Below, in pieces: positions 41,788-54,522 of a stretch of 64,000 nucleotides of DNA; the stretch's first letter is position 1; every line of letters begins with the position of its first letter. This stretch comes from Burkholderiaceae bacterium (lineage in GTDB: Bacteria > Pseudomonadota > Gammaproteobacteria > Burkholderiales > Burkholderiaceae_F): NCBI GenBank assembly GCA_022843955.1, contig JALHMQ010000010.1:63235-127234 (forward strand). Reading direction: 5' to 3'. The notes beneath the pieces were generated by a model. It searched no databases. It had not been told where the DNA came from and was given only the letters and a program-made list of their open reading frames with translations. The position numbers and the translations under genes were made by a program.

Positions 41788-44103
41788 ATGGTCGAAGTAG
41801 AGATCGACGGCAGGAAGGTCGAGGTGCTCGAAGGCAGCATGGTGATGGATGCTGCCGCCAAACTCGACATCTACGTGCCGCACTTCTGCTACCACAAGAA
41901 GCTGTCGATCGCGGCCAACTGCCGCATGTGCCTGGTCGAAGTGGAGAAGGCGCCGAAGCCGCTGCCGGCCTGCGCCACGCCGGTGACGCAGGGCATGATC
42001 GTGCGCACCGCCAGCGAGAAGGCCAAGCAGGCGCAGAAGTCGGTGATGGAGTTCCTGCTGATCAACCATCCGCTCGACTGTCCGATCTGCGACCAGGGCG
42101 GCGAGTGCCAGTTGCAGGATCTGGCGGTCGGCTACGGCGGCTCCTCGAGCCGCTACGACCAGGCCAAGCGCGTCGTCTTCCACAAGGGGCTGGGCCCGTT
42201 GATCTCCGCCGAGGAGATGACCCGCTGCATCCATTGCACCCGCTGCGTGCGCTTTGGCCAGGAGATCGCCGGTCAGATGGAACTGGGCATGGCCGGGCGC
42301 GGCGAGCATTCGGAGATCCTGTCGTTCGTCGACAAGACGGTGGATCACGAGCTGTCCGGCAACATGATCGATCTGTGTCCGGTGGGCGCGCTCACCAGCA
42401 AGCCGTTCCGTTATGCCGCGCGCACCTGGGAACTGTCGCGCCGCAAGAGCGTGTCGGGACATGATGCGCTCGGCAGCAACCTGATCGTGCAGGTGAAGAA
42501 CCATCGCGTGCTGCGCGTGCTGCCGCTGGAGAACGAAGCGGTCAATGAGTGCTGGCTGTCCGACCGCGATCGCTTCTCCTACGAGGGCCTGTACGCCGCC
42601 GACCGGCTTACACGGCCGATGATCAAGCAGGGTGGTCAGTGGAAGGAAGTCGACTGGGCCGACGCGCTCGACTACGTCACCCATGCCCTGACGCAAGTCA
42701 AGGGCGAGCACGGCGCCGCCGCGATCGGCGCACTGGCCGCACCGAACGCGACGCTGGAGGAATTGTTCCTGCTCGGTCGGCTGATGCGTGGCCTTGGCAG
42801 CGACAACATCGACTTTCGCCTGCGCCAGTGCGATTTCTCGGCCGACGCCACGCGCCAGGGCGCGCCCTGGCTCGGCATGCCGATCGCGCAGGTCAATCAC
42901 CTCGATCGCGCGCTGCTGATCGGCGCCTACCTGCGCAAGGACCATCCGCTGCTCGCCGCGCGCCTGCGCGCCGCCACCAAGCGCGGCTGCCAGGTGAGCG
43001 TGCTGCATGCGGTCGATGATGACCTGCTGATGCCGGTGGTCGCCAAGGCAATCGTGTCGCCGGTGGCGTGGCTGCAGACGTTGGCCGAGATGGCGGCCGC
43101 GGTGGCGCAGCTCAAGGGGATCGAGGCGCCGCTGTCCGGCGTGCAGGCAGGCGAGGGTGCGCGGCGGATTGCCGTCAGTCTCGCCAGCGGACAGCAGGTC
43201 GCCGTGCTGCTCGGCAACGCCGCCGTGCAATGCCCGATGGCCGCGCAGATCCAGGCCTTTGCGCAGTGGATTGCGCGGGCGACGGGCGCCGTCTTTGGCG
43301 TTCTCGGTGAGAGCGCCAACAGCGTGGGCGGTTACCTGGTGGATGCGCGGCCGACCGCGGGCGGATTGAACGCGCGTTCGATGATCGAGCAGCCGCGCCG
43401 CGCCTACCTGCTGTGGAACCTCGAACCCGAGTACGACACGGCGGACGCCGCCGCCACCCTGGCGGCGCTTGCCGCCGCCGACACCGTGATCGCCTGCTCG
43501 GCCTATCGCAACGGCGCACTCGAGTACGCCGACGTCATCCTGCCGATCGCCCCGTTTCTCGAGACCTCCGGCACCTTCGTCAACGCTGAGGGTCGCGTGC
43601 AGACCTTCAATGGTTCGGTGCGGCCGTTCGGCGATGCGCGCCCGGGCTGGAAGGTGCTGCGCGTGCTCGGCACGCAACTGGGCGTGCCCGGGTTCGACTT
43701 CGATACGCCCGAGGCAGTGCGCGCCGCGCTGCCGCCGATCGGACCCGAGCAGTTGTCGGGTCGCATCGAGGCAGCGCTGACTCTGCCGCCGCCATCGGCC
43801 GGTTTGCAGCGCGTGGCCGACGTGCCGATCTATTTCACCGACCCGCTGGTACGCCGTGCCGAGTCGCTGCAGATGACCGCTGACGCGCGACCGCCGCGCC
43901 TGACCGCCAATGCGGCGACGTTGGCCAGCGCCGGCCTCGCGCCCGGCGACAAGGCGCGCGCCCGCCAGGGCGGGGCCACCGCGCTGCTCGAGTGCGCGGT
44001 CGACGAGCGCCTGCCCGACGGCGTGGTGCGCGTGCCGGCCGGGCATGCCTCCACCAGCACGCTCGGCCCCATGTACGGCGCCATCACCCTGGAGCGCGCG
44101 TGA
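41788..44103 (+). CDS. nuoG: NADH-quinone oxidoreductase subunit G
   Basis: 771 aa, the largest peripheral subunit. The N-terminal ferredoxin-like region carries [10 protein letters not shown], the His-ligand region [19 protein letters not shown], and [13 protein letters not shown]; a further Cys is in [13 protein letters not shown]. The rest is a molybdopterin-oxidoreductase-like fold without the cofactor. The start at [13 protein letters not shown] fits the family; 12 upstream codons fall inside the hairpin. Its TGA shares a base with the nuoH ATG. Confidence 0.96.
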   Translation: MVEVEIDGRKVEVLEGSMVMDAAAKLDIYVPHFCYHKKLSIAANCRMCLVEVEKAPKPLPACATPVTQGMIVRTASEKAKQAQKSVMEFLLINHPLDCPICDQGGECQLQDLAVGYGGSSSRYDQAKRVVFHKGLGPLISAEEMTRCIHCTRCVRFGQEIAGQMELGMAGRGEHSEILSFVDKTVDHELSGNMIDLCPVGALTSKPFRYAARTWELSRRKSVSGHDALGSNLIVQVKNHRVLRVLPLENEAVNECWLSDRDRFSYEGLYAADRLTRPMIKQGGQWKEVDWADALDYVTHALTQVKGEHGAAAIGALAAPNATLEELFLLGRLMRGLGSDNIDFRLRQCDFSADATRQGAPWLGMPIAQVNHLDRALLIGAYLRKDHPLLAARLRAATKRGCQVSVLHAVDDDLLMPVVAKAIVSPVAWLQTLAEMAAAVAQLKGIEAPLSGVQAGEGARRIAVSLASGQQVAVLLGNAAVQCPMAAQIQAFAQWIARATGAVFGVLGESANSVGGYLVDARPTAGGLNARSMIEQPRRAYLLWNLEPEYDTADAAATLAALAAADTVIACSAYRNGALEYADVILPIAPFLETSGTFVNAEGRVQTFNGSVRPFGDARPGWKVLRVLGTQLGVPGFDFDTPEAVRAALPPIGPEQLSGRIEAALTLPPPSAGLQRVADVPIYFTDPLVRRAESLQMTADARPPRLTANAATLASAGLAPGDKARARQGGATALLECAVDERLPDGVVRVPAGHASTSTLGPMYGAITLERA

Positions 44104-45251
44104 TGGAAGCGATCATGCAGTGGGTCTACGCGATCCCGACGCAGCAGCAGGTGCTGTGGACGCTCGCCAAGATCATCGCGGTCCTGCTGCCGATCCTGCT
44201 GTGCGTGGCGTACCTGACGTACTGGGAACGCAAGATGATCGGCTGGATGCACATCCGCGTCGGTCCGAATCGCGTTGGCCCGTTCGGCCTGCTGCAGCCG
44301 ATCGCCGACGCGGTGAAGCTCATCTTCAAGGAAGTCATCACGCCGGCGCAGGCCGACCGCTCACTGTTCTACATCGCACCCGTGATGGTGTTGATGCCGG
44401 CGCTGGCGGCCTGGGCAGTCATTCCGTTTGGCCCGGGCCTGGTGCTTGCGGACATCAATGCCGGTCTGCTGTTCGTCATGGCGATCACCTCGGTCGGCGT
44501 GTACGGCGTCATCATCGCCGGCTGGGCCTCGAATTCGAAGTACGCGTTCCTCGGTGCCATGCGCGCGGCGGCGCAGATGGTCAGCTATGAGCTGGCGATG
44601 GGCTTCGTGCTGGTGACCGTGCTGCTGGTGGCCGGCACGCTCAATCTGACCGGCATCGTCAACGGCCAGAATGCCGGCTGGTTCGCCGATCGCGGTTGGA
44701 CCTTCCTGTCATGGAACTGGCTGCCGCTGTTGCCGCTGTTCGTGATCTACGTGGTCTCGGCCGTGGCCGAGACCAACCGCCATCCGTTCGACGTGGTTGA
44801 AGGCGAAAGCGAGATCGTCGCCGGCCACATGGTCGAGTACTCGGGCATGAGCTTCGCCGTCTTCTTCCTCGGCGAGTACGCCAACATGATCCTGTTGTCG
44901 ATGGTGGCGACGATCATGTTTCTCGGCGGCTGGGCGCCGCCGGTGAATCTCGAGATCCTGTTGGGCGTGGATTTTCCGCCGCTGGTCGACTCGCTGATCA
45001 ACTGGGTGTCGCTGTTCCTGAAGGTGTTCGTCGTGGTGTCGATGTTCATCTGGTTCCGCGCCTCGTTCCCGCGCTATCGCTATGACCAGATCATGCGGCT
45101 GGGCTGGAAGGTGTTCATCCCGATCACGCTGGTCTGGCTGATCGTGGTTGCCGTGTGGATGCAGACGCCGTGGAACATCTGGAAGTCGACCCCGGCGCCG
45201 CCCGCCGTGGTGTCGCAGTCGATGCCGACAACGCTTTCGATCGAGGCCTGA
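44103..45251 (+). CDS. nuoH: NADH-quinone oxidoreductase subunit H
   Basis: 382 aa, about eight membrane spans, forming the membrane end of the quinone channel. The motif [21 protein letters not shown] and later [19 protein letters not shown] are diagnostic. A second in-frame Met (MQWVYAI) four codons on is an alternative start. It overlaps nuoG by one base. Confidence 0.96.
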   Translation: MEAIMQWVYAIPTQQQVLWTLAKIIAVLLPILLCVAYLTYWERKMIGWMHIRVGPNRVGPFGLLQPIADAVKLIFKEVITPAQADRSLFYIAPVMVLMPALAAWAVIPFGPGLVLADINAGLLFVMAITSVGVYGVIIAGWASNSKYAFLGAMRAAAQMVSYELAMGFVLVTVLLVAGTLNLTGIVNGQNAGWFADRGWTFLSWNWLPLLPLFVIYVVSAVAETNRHPFDVVEGESEIVAGHMVEYSGMSFAVFFLGEYANMILLSMVATIMFLGGWAPPVNLEILLGVDFPPLVDSLINWVSLFLKVFVVVSMFIWFRASFPRYRYDQIMRLGWKVFIPITLVWLIVVAVWMQTPWNIWKSTPAPPAVVSQSMPTTLSIEA

Positions 45252-45252
45252 C

Positions 45253-45741
45253 GTGGAAACGATCAAGGAGTTTTTCGGCAGCCTGCTCCTGAAGGAGCTC
45301 ATCAAGGGCATGGCGCTGACGGGCAGGTACTTCTTCGCCCGCAAGATCACGATCCAGTACCCGGAAGAGAAGACGCCGATGTCGCCGCGCTTTCGCGGCC
45401 TGCACGCGCTGCGCCGTTATCCGAACGGCGAGGAACGCTGCATCGCCTGCAAGTTGTGCGAGGCGGTCTGCCCGGCACTGGCGATCACCATCGAAAGCGA
45501 AAAGCGCGCCGATGGCACGCGCCGCACCACGCGCTACGACATCGACCTAACCAAGTGCATCTACTGCGGCTTCTGCGAGGAGAGCTGCCCGGTGGACTCG
45601 ATCGTCGAGACCAGCATGCTCGAGTACCACGGCGAGAAGCGCGGCGACCTGTACTACACCAAGGACATGCTGCTCGCCATTGGCGACCGGTACGAAAAAG
45701 ACATCGCAGCAGCGCGCGAGGCTGACGCCCGCTATCGCTAG
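45253..45741 (+). CDS. nuoI: NADH-quinone oxidoreductase subunit I
   Basis: 162 aa with two 4Fe-4S clusters: [12 protein letters not shown] and [12 protein letters not shown]. It links NuoG to NuoB. The start is GTG at 45253 ([16 protein letters not shown]), which gives the standard length; longer frames overlap nuoH. A 134-bp gap follows before nuoJ. Confidence 0.95.
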   Translation: METIKEFFGSLLLKELIKGMALTGRYFFARKITIQYPEEKTPMSPRFRGLHALRRYPNGEERCIACKLCEAVCPALAITIESEKRADGTRRTTRYDIDLTKCIYCGFCEESCPVDSIVETSMLEYHGEKRGDLYYTKDMLLAIGDRYEKDIAAAREADARYR

Positions 45742-45806
45742 CAGCACCCCGAAAGACGGCCCGGGCCCTGCCCGGACCGACGCAACAACGAGAACAACGG
45801 AGGGAA

Positions 45807-45864
45807 GGTGGTTGGTGCGGTCATGAATCCGGTCGACAGCGGACCGATGCCACTGCATTCCACC
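45807..45864 (+). repeat. Long imperfect hairpin before nuoJ
   Basis: GGTGG (45807-45811) pairs with CCACC (45860-45864), with a further CGGTC/GACCG stem inside. It ends 11 nt before the nuoJ ATG. The sequence differs from the 47-nt elements. The 134-bp gap holds nothing else recognisable. Confidence 0.3.
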
Positions 45865-45875
45865 TGACGCTTCCC

Positions 45876-46538
45876 ATGGACGCCAATACCTATCTCTTCC
45901 TTGTTTTCTCCGGAGTGATGCTGTTCTCCGCGGTGCGCGTGGTGACGGCACGCAACCCGGTGCACGCGGTGCTGTTCCTGGTGCTCGCCTTCTTCTCTGC
46001 GGCCTGCCTGTGGATGATGCTGAAGGCGGAGTTCCTGGCGATCGTGCTGGTGCTGGTGTACGTGGGTGCGGTGATGGTGCTGTTCCTTTTCGTGGTGATG
46101 ATGCTCGACATCCACATCGACCGCATGCGCCAGGGCTTCTGGAAGCACTTGCCGGTGGCGGGACTGGTGGCGGTGCTGATCACGCTGCAGCTGGCGCTGG
46201 TGCTGTTCCAGGGACGCTGGCAGTCGATGCGCGAGCCGGGCCCCAACGTGGCGAATGTCAACAATATCGAGGCGCTCGGTCACCTGACCTTCAGCGCGTA
46301 TGTGTATCCGCTGCAGATCGCCGGGTGCCTGCTGCTGGTGGCGATCATCGCTGCGATCGCGTTGACGCTGCGCGAGCGCAAGGACAGCAAGTCGCAGGTG
46401 GTAAGCGAGCAGGTGCGGGTGCGGCGCGACGAACGGGTGCGCCTGGTGAGCATGGCGGCGCAGACCGACAACCGGCAGGACGCTGCCGCCACCGCCAAGA
46501 ACGGCATCGCCGGCGCAGCCGGCGAGCAGAAGAAGTAG
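45876..46538 (+). CDS. nuoJ: NADH-quinone oxidoreductase subunit J
   Basis: 220 aa, five membrane spans. RNPVHAVLFLVLAFFSAACLWMML and EFLAIVLVLVYVGAVMVLFLFVVMML, including the pi-bulge helix (span 3), are conserved. The cytoplasmic tail after residue 165 is Lys, Arg and Ala rich. It is 15 bp from nuoK. Confidence 0.95.
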   Translation: MDANTYLFLVFSGVMLFSAVRVVTARNPVHAVLFLVLAFFSAACLWMMLKAEFLAIVLVLVYVGAVMVLFLFVVMMLDIHIDRMRQGFWKHLPVAGLVAVLITLQLALVLFQGRWQSMREPGPNVANVNNIEALGHLTFSAYVYPLQIAGCLLLVAIIAAIALTLRERKDSKSQVVSEQVRVRRDERVRLVSMAAQTDNRQDAAATAKNGIAGAAGEQKK

Positions 46539-46553
46539 CACGGAGCGGCCCAG

Positions 46554-46859
46554 ATGGTTTCCCTGTCCTGGTACCTCGGCGTCGGCGCACTGCTGTTTGC
46601 CATCAGCGTGATCGGCATCTTCCTGAACCGGAAGAACCTGATCGTGTTGCTGATGGCGATCGAGCTGATGCTGCTGGCGGTGAACATCAACTTCATCGCC
46701 TTTTCGCACTATCTGGGCGATTTGCATGGTCAGGTGTTCGTCTTCTTCATCCTCACCGTGGCGGCTGCAGAGGCGGCGATCGGACTGGCGATCCTGGTGG
46801 TGCTGTTCCGCAACCTGTCGACCATCAATGTCGACGAGCTCGACGCGCTGAAGGGCTGA
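46554..46859 (+). CDS. nuoK: NADH-quinone oxidoreductase subunit K
   Basis: 101 aa, three membrane spans, a proton-channel subunit. Two key Glu residues lie in the spans: one in [15 protein letters not shown] and one in [13 protein letters not shown]. Length and sequence are standard. An 82-bp gap separates it from nuoL. Confidence 0.96.
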   Translation: MVSLSWYLGVGALLFAISVIGIFLNRKNLIVLLMAIELMLLAVNINFIAFSHYLGDLHGQVFVFFILTVAAAEAAIGLAILVVLFRNLSTINVDELDALKG

Positions 46860-46941
46860 CGATGCGAACTTCCACGTCCGCCTCGTTTGCTGCCCCCGAT
46901 GGGATGCGCCGGCACGTGCTGACCGCGGGGCGGTTGCTGAC

Positions 46942-48984
<2,043 letters not shown>

Positions 48985-49004
48985 GGTCGGAGCCAAGAAG
49001 AAAA

Positions 49005-50519
49005 ATGCAAGCAACGACACCCTGGCTGAGTCTGGCCATCTGGATCCCGATCCTGTCCGGCATGCTGATCCTCGCGACCGGCCGCGACCGCGCCGCGCCG
49101 CTGGTGCGCACGCTCGCACTGGTGGGCAGCCTGCTCGGGCTGCTGGTCACCGTGCCGCTCATCACTGGTTTCGACGCCGCGCAGGCGAGCCTGCAGTTCG
49201 TCGAGAAGGCGATGTGGATCGAGCGGCTGAACGCCCACTATCACCTGGGCGTGGATGGCCTGTCGGTGTGGTTCGTAATGCTCACCGCGTTTACCACGGT
49301 GATCGTGGTGATCGCCGGCTGGGAGGTGATCGAAAGCCGCGTGTCGCAGTACTACGCCGCCTTCCTCATCCTGTCCGGACTGATGATCGGCGTGTTCTCT
49401 GCTGCCGACGCGCTGCTGTTCTACATCTTCTTCGAAGCCACGCTGATCCCGATGTACATCATCATCGGCATCTGGGGCGGGCAGAACCGCGTCTACGCGG
49501 CGTTCAAGTTCTTCCTGTACACGCTCGCCGGTTCGCTGTTGATGCTGGTGGCGCTGGTGTACCTGTACTACGCCTCGGGCGGCAGCTTTGATCTGGCCAC
49601 CTGGCGCACCACGAAGATCGGCCTGACCGCGCAGATCCTGCTCTTCCTAGCGTTCTTTGCCGCCTTCTCGGTCAAGGTGCCGATGTGGCCGGTGCATACC
49701 TGGCTGCCCGATGCGCACGTCGAGGCGCCCACCGGCGGCTCGGTGGTGCTGGCGGCGATCATGCTCAAGCTCGGCGCTTACGGCTTCCTGCGCTTTTCGC
49801 TGCCGATCACGCCAGATGCCGCGCGCGAACTCGACTGGTTCATCATCTCCCTGTCGCTGGTGGCGGTGGTCTACGTCGGCTTCGTGGCGCTGGTGCAGAC
49901 CGACATGAAAAAGCTCGTGGCCTACAGCTCGATCGCGCACATGGGCTTCGTCACGCTGGGCTTTTTCATCTTCAACCAGATCGGCGTCGAAGGCGCGATC
50001 GTGCAGATGGTGAGCCACGGCTTCATTTCCGCCGCGATGTTCCTGTGCATCGGCGTGATGTACGACCGCATGCACAGCCGCAATATCGCCGACTACGGCG
50101 GCGTGGTGAACACGATGCCGAAGTTCGCCGCCTTCATGATGTTGTTCGCCATGGCCAACTGCGGCCTGCCGGCCACCAGCGGTTTCGTCGGCGAGTTCTA
50201 CGTGATCCTGGGTGCGGTCAAGTACAACTTCTGGATCGGCATGCTGGCCGCCTCCACGCTGATCCTCGGCGCCGCCTACTCGCTGTGGATGTACAAGCGG
50301 GTGATCTTCGGCGAGATCGCCAATCAGCGCGTGCGCGAACTGGTGGACATCAACGCCCGCGAGTTCATCGTGCTCGGCATGCTCGCGGTGGCGGTGCTGT
50401 GGATGGGCCTGTATCCCAAACCGTTCACCGACCTCATGCATGCCTCGGTGGCCGACCTGCTGCTGCACGTGGCGCAATCGAAATTGCCCGCCGCCCCGGC
50501 GGCTGCGCTCGCACAGTAG
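49005..50519 (+). CDS. nuoM: NADH-quinone oxidoreductase subunit M
   Basis: 504 aa, antiporter-like proton channel of about 14 spans. FFEATLIPMYIIIGIWGG holds the key Glu, and KVPMWPVHTWLPDAHVEAPT is the conserved lysine/histidine block; FVGEFYVILG follows later. The start at MQATTPWLSLAIWIP follows GGAGCCAAGAAG. The open frame upstream overlaps nuoL. Confidence 0.96.
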   Translation: MQATTPWLSLAIWIPILSGMLILATGRDRAAPLVRTLALVGSLLGLLVTVPLITGFDAAQASLQFVEKAMWIERLNAHYHLGVDGLSVWFVMLTAFTTVIVVIAGWEVIESRVSQYYAAFLILSGLMIGVFSAADALLFYIFFEATLIPMYIIIGIWGGQNRVYAAFKFFLYTLAGSLLMLVALVYLYYASGGSFDLATWRTTKIGLTAQILLFLAFFAAFSVKVPMWPVHTWLPDAHVEAPTGGSVVLAAIMLKLGAYGFLRFSLPITPDAARELDWFIISLSLVAVVYVGFVALVQTDMKKLVAYSSIAHMGFVTLGFFIFNQIGVEGAIVQMVSHGFISAAMFLCIGVMYDRMHSRNIADYGGVVNTMPKFAAFMMLFAMANCGLPATSGFVGEFYVILGAVKYNFWIGMLAASTLILGAAYSLWMYKRVIFGEIANQRVRELVDINAREFIVLGMLAVAVLWMGLYPKPFTDLMHASVADLLLHVAQSKLPAAPAAALAQ

Positions 50520-50534
50520 GGGGCGCGGACGATC

Positions 50535-52031
50535 ATGGACAACCTGAACCTCTTCGCTGCCGCGCCCGAGATATTCCTGCTGGTGGCTGCCTGCACCGTG
50601 CTGGTGATCGACCTGTTCATCTCCGACGCGCGACGCAACGTCACCTATGGGCTGACGCTGGCCACGCTCACCGGCGCTGCGGTGATCTGCTGGTTCTTCC
50701 TCGACAACGACCTCGTGCAGTACGCCTTCGGCGGCATGTACGTGACCGATCCGATGGCCAACCTGCTGAAGCTCTTCGCCACGCTCGGCGTCGGCCTGAT
50801 GCTGGTGTACGCGCAGGGCTACGCGCGCGATCGCGGCCTGTGGAAGGGCGAGATCTTCACGCTGACGCTGTTCGTGCTGCTCGGCGTGTTCGTGATGATC
50901 TCCGCCAACAACTTGCTGGTGGTCTATCTCGGCCTCGAACTGCAGGCGCTGTCGATGTACGCGCTGGTGGCGCTGCGGCGCGACGACGGCCGCGCCACCG
51001 AGGCGGCGATGAAGTACTTCGTGCTCGGAGCCCTGGCCTCGGGCTTCCTGTTGTACGGCATGTCGATGTTGTATGGCGCCACCGGCACGCTCGATATCAA
51101 CGAGATGGCGCGCAACATCGCCGGTGGCCGCACGGTCAGCCGCGCTGCCCTGGTGCTGGGCACGGTGTTCGTCGTCGCCGGGCTGGCGTTCAAGCTCGGC
51201 GTGGTGCCGTTCCACATGTGGGTGCCCGACGTCTACCACGGCGCGCCGACGCCGGTAGCCGCCTTCATCGGCTCGGTGCCCAAGCTGGCAGCGTTCGCAA
51301 TCACGTTCCGGCTGTTGGTGGAGGGCTTGCTGCCGCTGGCGGTGGACTGGCAGAAGATGCTGATCCTGCTGGCGGTGGCGTCGCTGGTGATCGGCAATCT
51401 CACCGCGATCGCGCAGACCAATTTCAAGCGGATGCTGGCCTACTCGACCATCGCTCAGATGGGCTTCATGCTGCTGGCGATGCTCTCGGGCGTGGTGGGC
51501 GGCAGCACGCTGTCCACCGCCAATGCCTACAGCGCCGCGCTGTTCTACGTGCTCACCTATGCGCTGACCACGCTGGGCGCCTTCGGCGTGATGCTGCTGC
51601 TGGCGCGCGAGGGTTTCGAGTGCGAGAACATCGCTGACTTGAAAGGCCTGAACAAGCGCAGCCCGTGGTACGCGTTCGTCATGCTGCTGATGATGTTCTC
51701 GCTGGCAGGCATTCCGCCGACTGTCGGCTTCTACGCCAAACTGGTGGTGCTGCAGGCGCTGCTCGGCAACGGGCTCACGACCGGCATGGTGTGGCTGGCG
51801 GTGGTGGCGGTGATGTTCTCGCTGATCGGCGCGTACTACTACATCCGCATCGTCAAGACGATGTACTTCGACGAGCCGTCGGCCGATGACATGGCGAGGC
51901 CCATCGTGGCTGCGCAGGACATGCGCGTCGCACTGTCTTTCAACGGTGCCATGGTGCTGGTGCTGGGCATCGTTCCGCAGTACCTGCTGGCGCTGTGCAC
52001 CAGCGCGATGATCCGCACGCTCGGTGGCTGA
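50535..52031 (+). CDS. nuoN: NADH-quinone oxidoreductase subunit N
   Basis: 498 aa, third antiporter-like proton channel. YLGLELQALSMYALVALRR carries the channel Glu; GVVPFHMWVPDVYHGAPTPVAAFIGSVPK and NFKRMLAYSTIAQMGFMLL follow. It closes complex I, and the NUDIX gene begins on the next base. Confidence 0.96.
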   Translation: MDNLNLFAAAPEIFLLVAACTVLVIDLFISDARRNVTYGLTLATLTGAAVICWFFLDNDLVQYAFGGMYVTDPMANLLKLFATLGVGLMLVYAQGYARDRGLWKGEIFTLTLFVLLGVFVMISANNLLVVYLGLELQALSMYALVALRRDDGRATEAAMKYFVLGALASGFLLYGMSMLYGATGTLDINEMARNIAGGRTVSRAALVLGTVFVVAGLAFKLGVVPFHMWVPDVYHGAPTPVAAFIGSVPKLAAFAITFRLLVEGLLPLAVDWQKMLILLAVASLVIGNLTAIAQTNFKRMLAYSTIAQMGFMLLAMLSGVVGGSTLSTANAYSAALFYVLTYALTTLGAFGVMLLLAREGFECENIADLKGLNKRSPWYAFVMLLMMFSLAGIPPTVGFYAKLVVLQALLGNGLTTGMVWLAVVAVMFSLIGAYYYIRIVKTMYFDEPSADDMARPIVAAQDMRVALSFNGAMVLVLGIVPQYLLALCTSAMIRTLGG

Positions 52032-52628
52032 GTGACGCTGCGCGACCCCTGGTCGTCGCCCGCCGACGGCACGGATCCGCTGGCCGAGGAGACGCTGGAG
52101 TCGAGCCTCGCGTTTGCCGGCGACTTCCTGCGCATCTACAAGGACCGGGTCCGCGCGCCCGATGGTCACCTGGCCCCGCGCGAGTACATGCTGCACCCCG
52201 GTGCCGTGATGGTGGTGCCGCTGCTCGCTGACGGCCAGGTCGTGCTCGAACGCCAGTACCGCTACCCGCTGCGCCGCGGTTTCGTCGAGTTCCCGGCGGG
52301 CAAGATCGATCCCGGTGAAGGCCTGCTGACCTGTGCCCAGCGCGAACTACGCGAAGAGACCGGCTATGTGGGCGACACCTGGGTCTACCTCGGCGGCTTT
52401 CATAACGCCATTGGCTACTGCAACGAGAAGATCGAGGTGTTTCTCGCGCGCGGCCTGCGTCAGGTGGGCGGTCAGAACGATGCCGGCGAAGTTCTCGAAG
52501 TGTTCGCTGCGACACACGACGAACTCAGGCGCCGCATCGCCAGCGGCGAGATCACTGACGTCAAGACGCTGATCGGCAGCTACTGGCTCGACGAGTATCT
52601 CGCCGGCCGGCGCGGCGTGCCGGCCTGA
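52032..52628 (+). CDS. NUDIX hydrolase, ADP-ribose pyrophosphatase type
   Basis: 198 aa. The NUDIX box is complete from the Gly of GKIDPGE through REUxEExGU, seen as RELREETGYVGD. The sequence around it (ERQYRYPLRRGFVEFPAGK) fits ADP-ribose or related nucleotide-sugar pyrophosphatases. The start is GTG directly after the nuoN stop, so it is the last gene of the nuo operon; a NUDIX gene at this place is usual in the Burkholderiales and may clear NAD breakdown products. Confidence 0.88.
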   Translation: MTLRDPWSSPADGTDPLAEETLESSLAFAGDFLRIYKDRVRAPDGHLAPREYMLHPGAVMVVPLLADGQVVLERQYRYPLRRGFVEFPAGKIDPGEGLLTCAQRELREETGYVGDTWVYLGGFHNAIGYCNEKIEVFLARGLRQVGGQNDAGEVLEVFAATHDELRRRIASGEITDVKTLIGSYWLDEYLAGRRGVPA

Positions 52629-52685
52629 GGCACGCCGACCATCGAGCCAGAAACGCTGCCTCGCAAGCGCAGCGCGCGTTCGGAC

Positions 52686-54341
52686 TTACATGTTCGGATA
52701 GTTCGGCCCGCCGCCGCCCTCCGGCACCACCCAGACGATGTTTTGCGCCGGGTCCTTGATGTCGCAGGTCTTGCAGTGCACGCAGTTCTGAAAGTTGATC
52801 TGCAGCTTGTCCTGGCCGCTGTCCGATTTCACGTACTCGTAGACCGCGGCTGGGCAGTAGCGTGCCTCGGGGCCGGCAAAACGCGGCAGATTCACCGCGG
52901 CAGGAACGCTGGCGTCCTTCAATGTCAGGTGCGCCGGCTGATTCTCTTCGTGGTTGGTGTTCGACAGGTACACCGACGACAACTTGTCGAAGGTGATCGT
53001 GCCGTCCGGCCGTGGGTACTCGATCGGCGTGCATTGCGCCGCCGGCAGCAACTTCTCGAAGTCGGCCTGCTGGCGATGCAGGGTCCATGGCGCCTTGCCG
53101 CGGAAAAGATGCTGGTCGATGCCGAACATCACGCTGCCGAAGCCCAGTCCCTTGTCCAGCCACGGCTTGAAGTTGCGCGCGCGGTGCAGTTCATCGTGCA
53201 GCCAGCTTGACTCGAACGCAGCGGGGTAGGCAGCCAACTCGTCCTGGCTGCGGCCATTCACCACCGCGTCGAACGCCGCGTCCGCTGCCAGCATGCCGCT
53301 CTTGATCGCCGCATGCGAGCCCTTGATGCGCGGCGCGTTGAGAAAGCCTGCATCACAGCCGATCAGGGCGCCGCCCGGGAACACCAGTTTCGGCAGGCTC
53401 TGAAGTCCGCTCGCATTGATGGCGCGCGCTCCGTACGCAACGCGCTTACCGCCCTCGAGGAACGAGCGGATCTGCGGATGCGTCTTCCAGCGCTGGAACT
53501 CCTGGAAAGGTTCCAGGTACGGGTTGGTGTAGCCGAGCCCGACCACCAGACCAATGGACACCTGGTGGTTCTCGAAGTGGTACATCCAGCCGCCGCCGTA
53601 GGTGCTGCTGTCGAGCGGCCAGCCTGCGGTGTGGACCACGAGACCATCCTTGTGCTTGGCCGGATCGATCTCCCACACTTCCTTGATGCCGGTGCCCCAG
53701 GTCTGCGGATCGCGGCCCTCCATCAGCTTGAAGCGGGCCAGCAACTGCTTGCCCAGGTGCCCGCGGGCACCCTCGGCGAAGAAGGTGTACTTGCCGTGCA
53801 GTTCGACGCCCGGCTGAAAATTTTCAGTCGGCTGGCCGTCCTTGCCGACGCCCAGGTTGCCGGTTGCCACACCCTTCACGGCGCCGTTGTCGGCGTACAG
53901 GATCTCGGCGGCGGCGAAGCCGGCAAAGATCTCCACGCCGAGCGCTTCCGCTTGCTGGCCGAGCCAGCGCACCAGGTTGGCCAGGCTGACGACGTAGCAA
54001 CCGTCGTTATGGAAGCAACTGGGCAGCAGCGCATGCGGCGGCGCGAACGAACCGCCGGCCTCCTTGAGGAACAGGAAGCGGTCTTCGCTGACCGGGCTGT
54101 TCAGCGGCGCGCCCCGTTCCTTCCAGTCGGGCACGAGTTCGTTGATCGCGATCGGGTCCATCACCGCACCCGACAGGATGTGCGCGCCGATCTCGGAACC
54201 CTTTTCGAGCACGCAGACGCCGACCTCCTTGCCTTGCTCGGCGGCCAACTGCTTGACGCGGATCGCCGCAGCGAGACCCGATGGTCCGCCGCCGACGATG
54301 ACGACGTCGTACTCCATCGCTTCGCGCTCGATCACGTCCAT
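52686..54341 (-). CDS. Electron transfer flavoprotein-ubiquinone oxidoreductase
   Basis: 551 aa. It passes electrons from reduced ETF (fatty acid and amino acid oxidation) to the quinone pool. FAD motif VVIVGGGPSGLAAAIRV near the start; C-terminal 4Fe-4S ligands in ARYCPAAVYEYV and NCVHCKTCDIKDP; it ends in GGGGPNYPNM as in all family members. The start at MDVIERE is chosen for GGAGGAAA 8 nt upstream; earlier Met codons back to 54386 lack this. Divergent from the SDR gene, with genes for acyl-CoA-type metabolism beyond. Confidence 0.95.
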   Translation of the reverse strand: MDVIEREAMEYDVVIVGGGPSGLAAAIRVKQLAAEQGKEVGVCVLEKGSEIGAHILSGAVMDPIAINELVPDWKERGAPLNSPVSEDRFLFLKEAGGSFAPPHALLPSCFHNDGCYVVSLANLVRWLGQQAEALGVEIFAGFAAAEILYADNGAVKGVATGNLGVGKDGQPTENFQPGVELHGKYTFFAEGARGHLGKQLLARFKLMEGRDPQTWGTGIKEVWEIDPAKHKDGLVVHTAGWPLDSSTYGGGWMYHFENHQVSIGLVVGLGYTNPYLEPFQEFQRWKTHPQIRSFLEGGKRVAYGARAINASGLQSLPKLVFPGGALIGCDAGFLNAPRIKGSHAAIKSGMLAADAAFDAVVNGRSQDELAAYPAAFESSWLHDELHRARNFKPWLDKGLGFGSVMFGIDQHLFRGKAPWTLHRQQADFEKLLPAAQCTPIEYPRPDGTITFDKLSSVYLSNTNHEENQPAHLTLKDASVPAAVNLPRFAGPEARYCPAAVYEYVKSDSGQDKLQINFQNCVHCKTCDIKDPAQNIVWVVPEGGGGPNYPNM

Positions 54342-54522
54342 TCGATCGTTTCCTCCAAAGTGCATCTTGGCGTGCATGCCGTGCAACCTCGCACAGCACG
54401 CGCATGGTCGTTCGCCCTGCAGTCGACGGCGTGGGTGGCGTGGCGTACCGGCCCCGCCGGCCCGGTCAAGGACCGCTCGATTCTATGTGCGATCATCGAA
54501 TCAAGACTGGAGGGATGTCTCG

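Noticed and set aside
41650-44046. Minus-strand open frame of 798 codons opposite nuoG
   Set aside because: Same cause: nuoG on the plus strand has full motifs, and the antisense product has no recognisable fold.
49647-52196. Minus-strand open frame of 849 codons opposite nuoM and nuoN
   Set aside because: It is the mirror of GC-rich codons of two clear genes. Its product is rich in His, Gln, Arg and Glu with no known domain.
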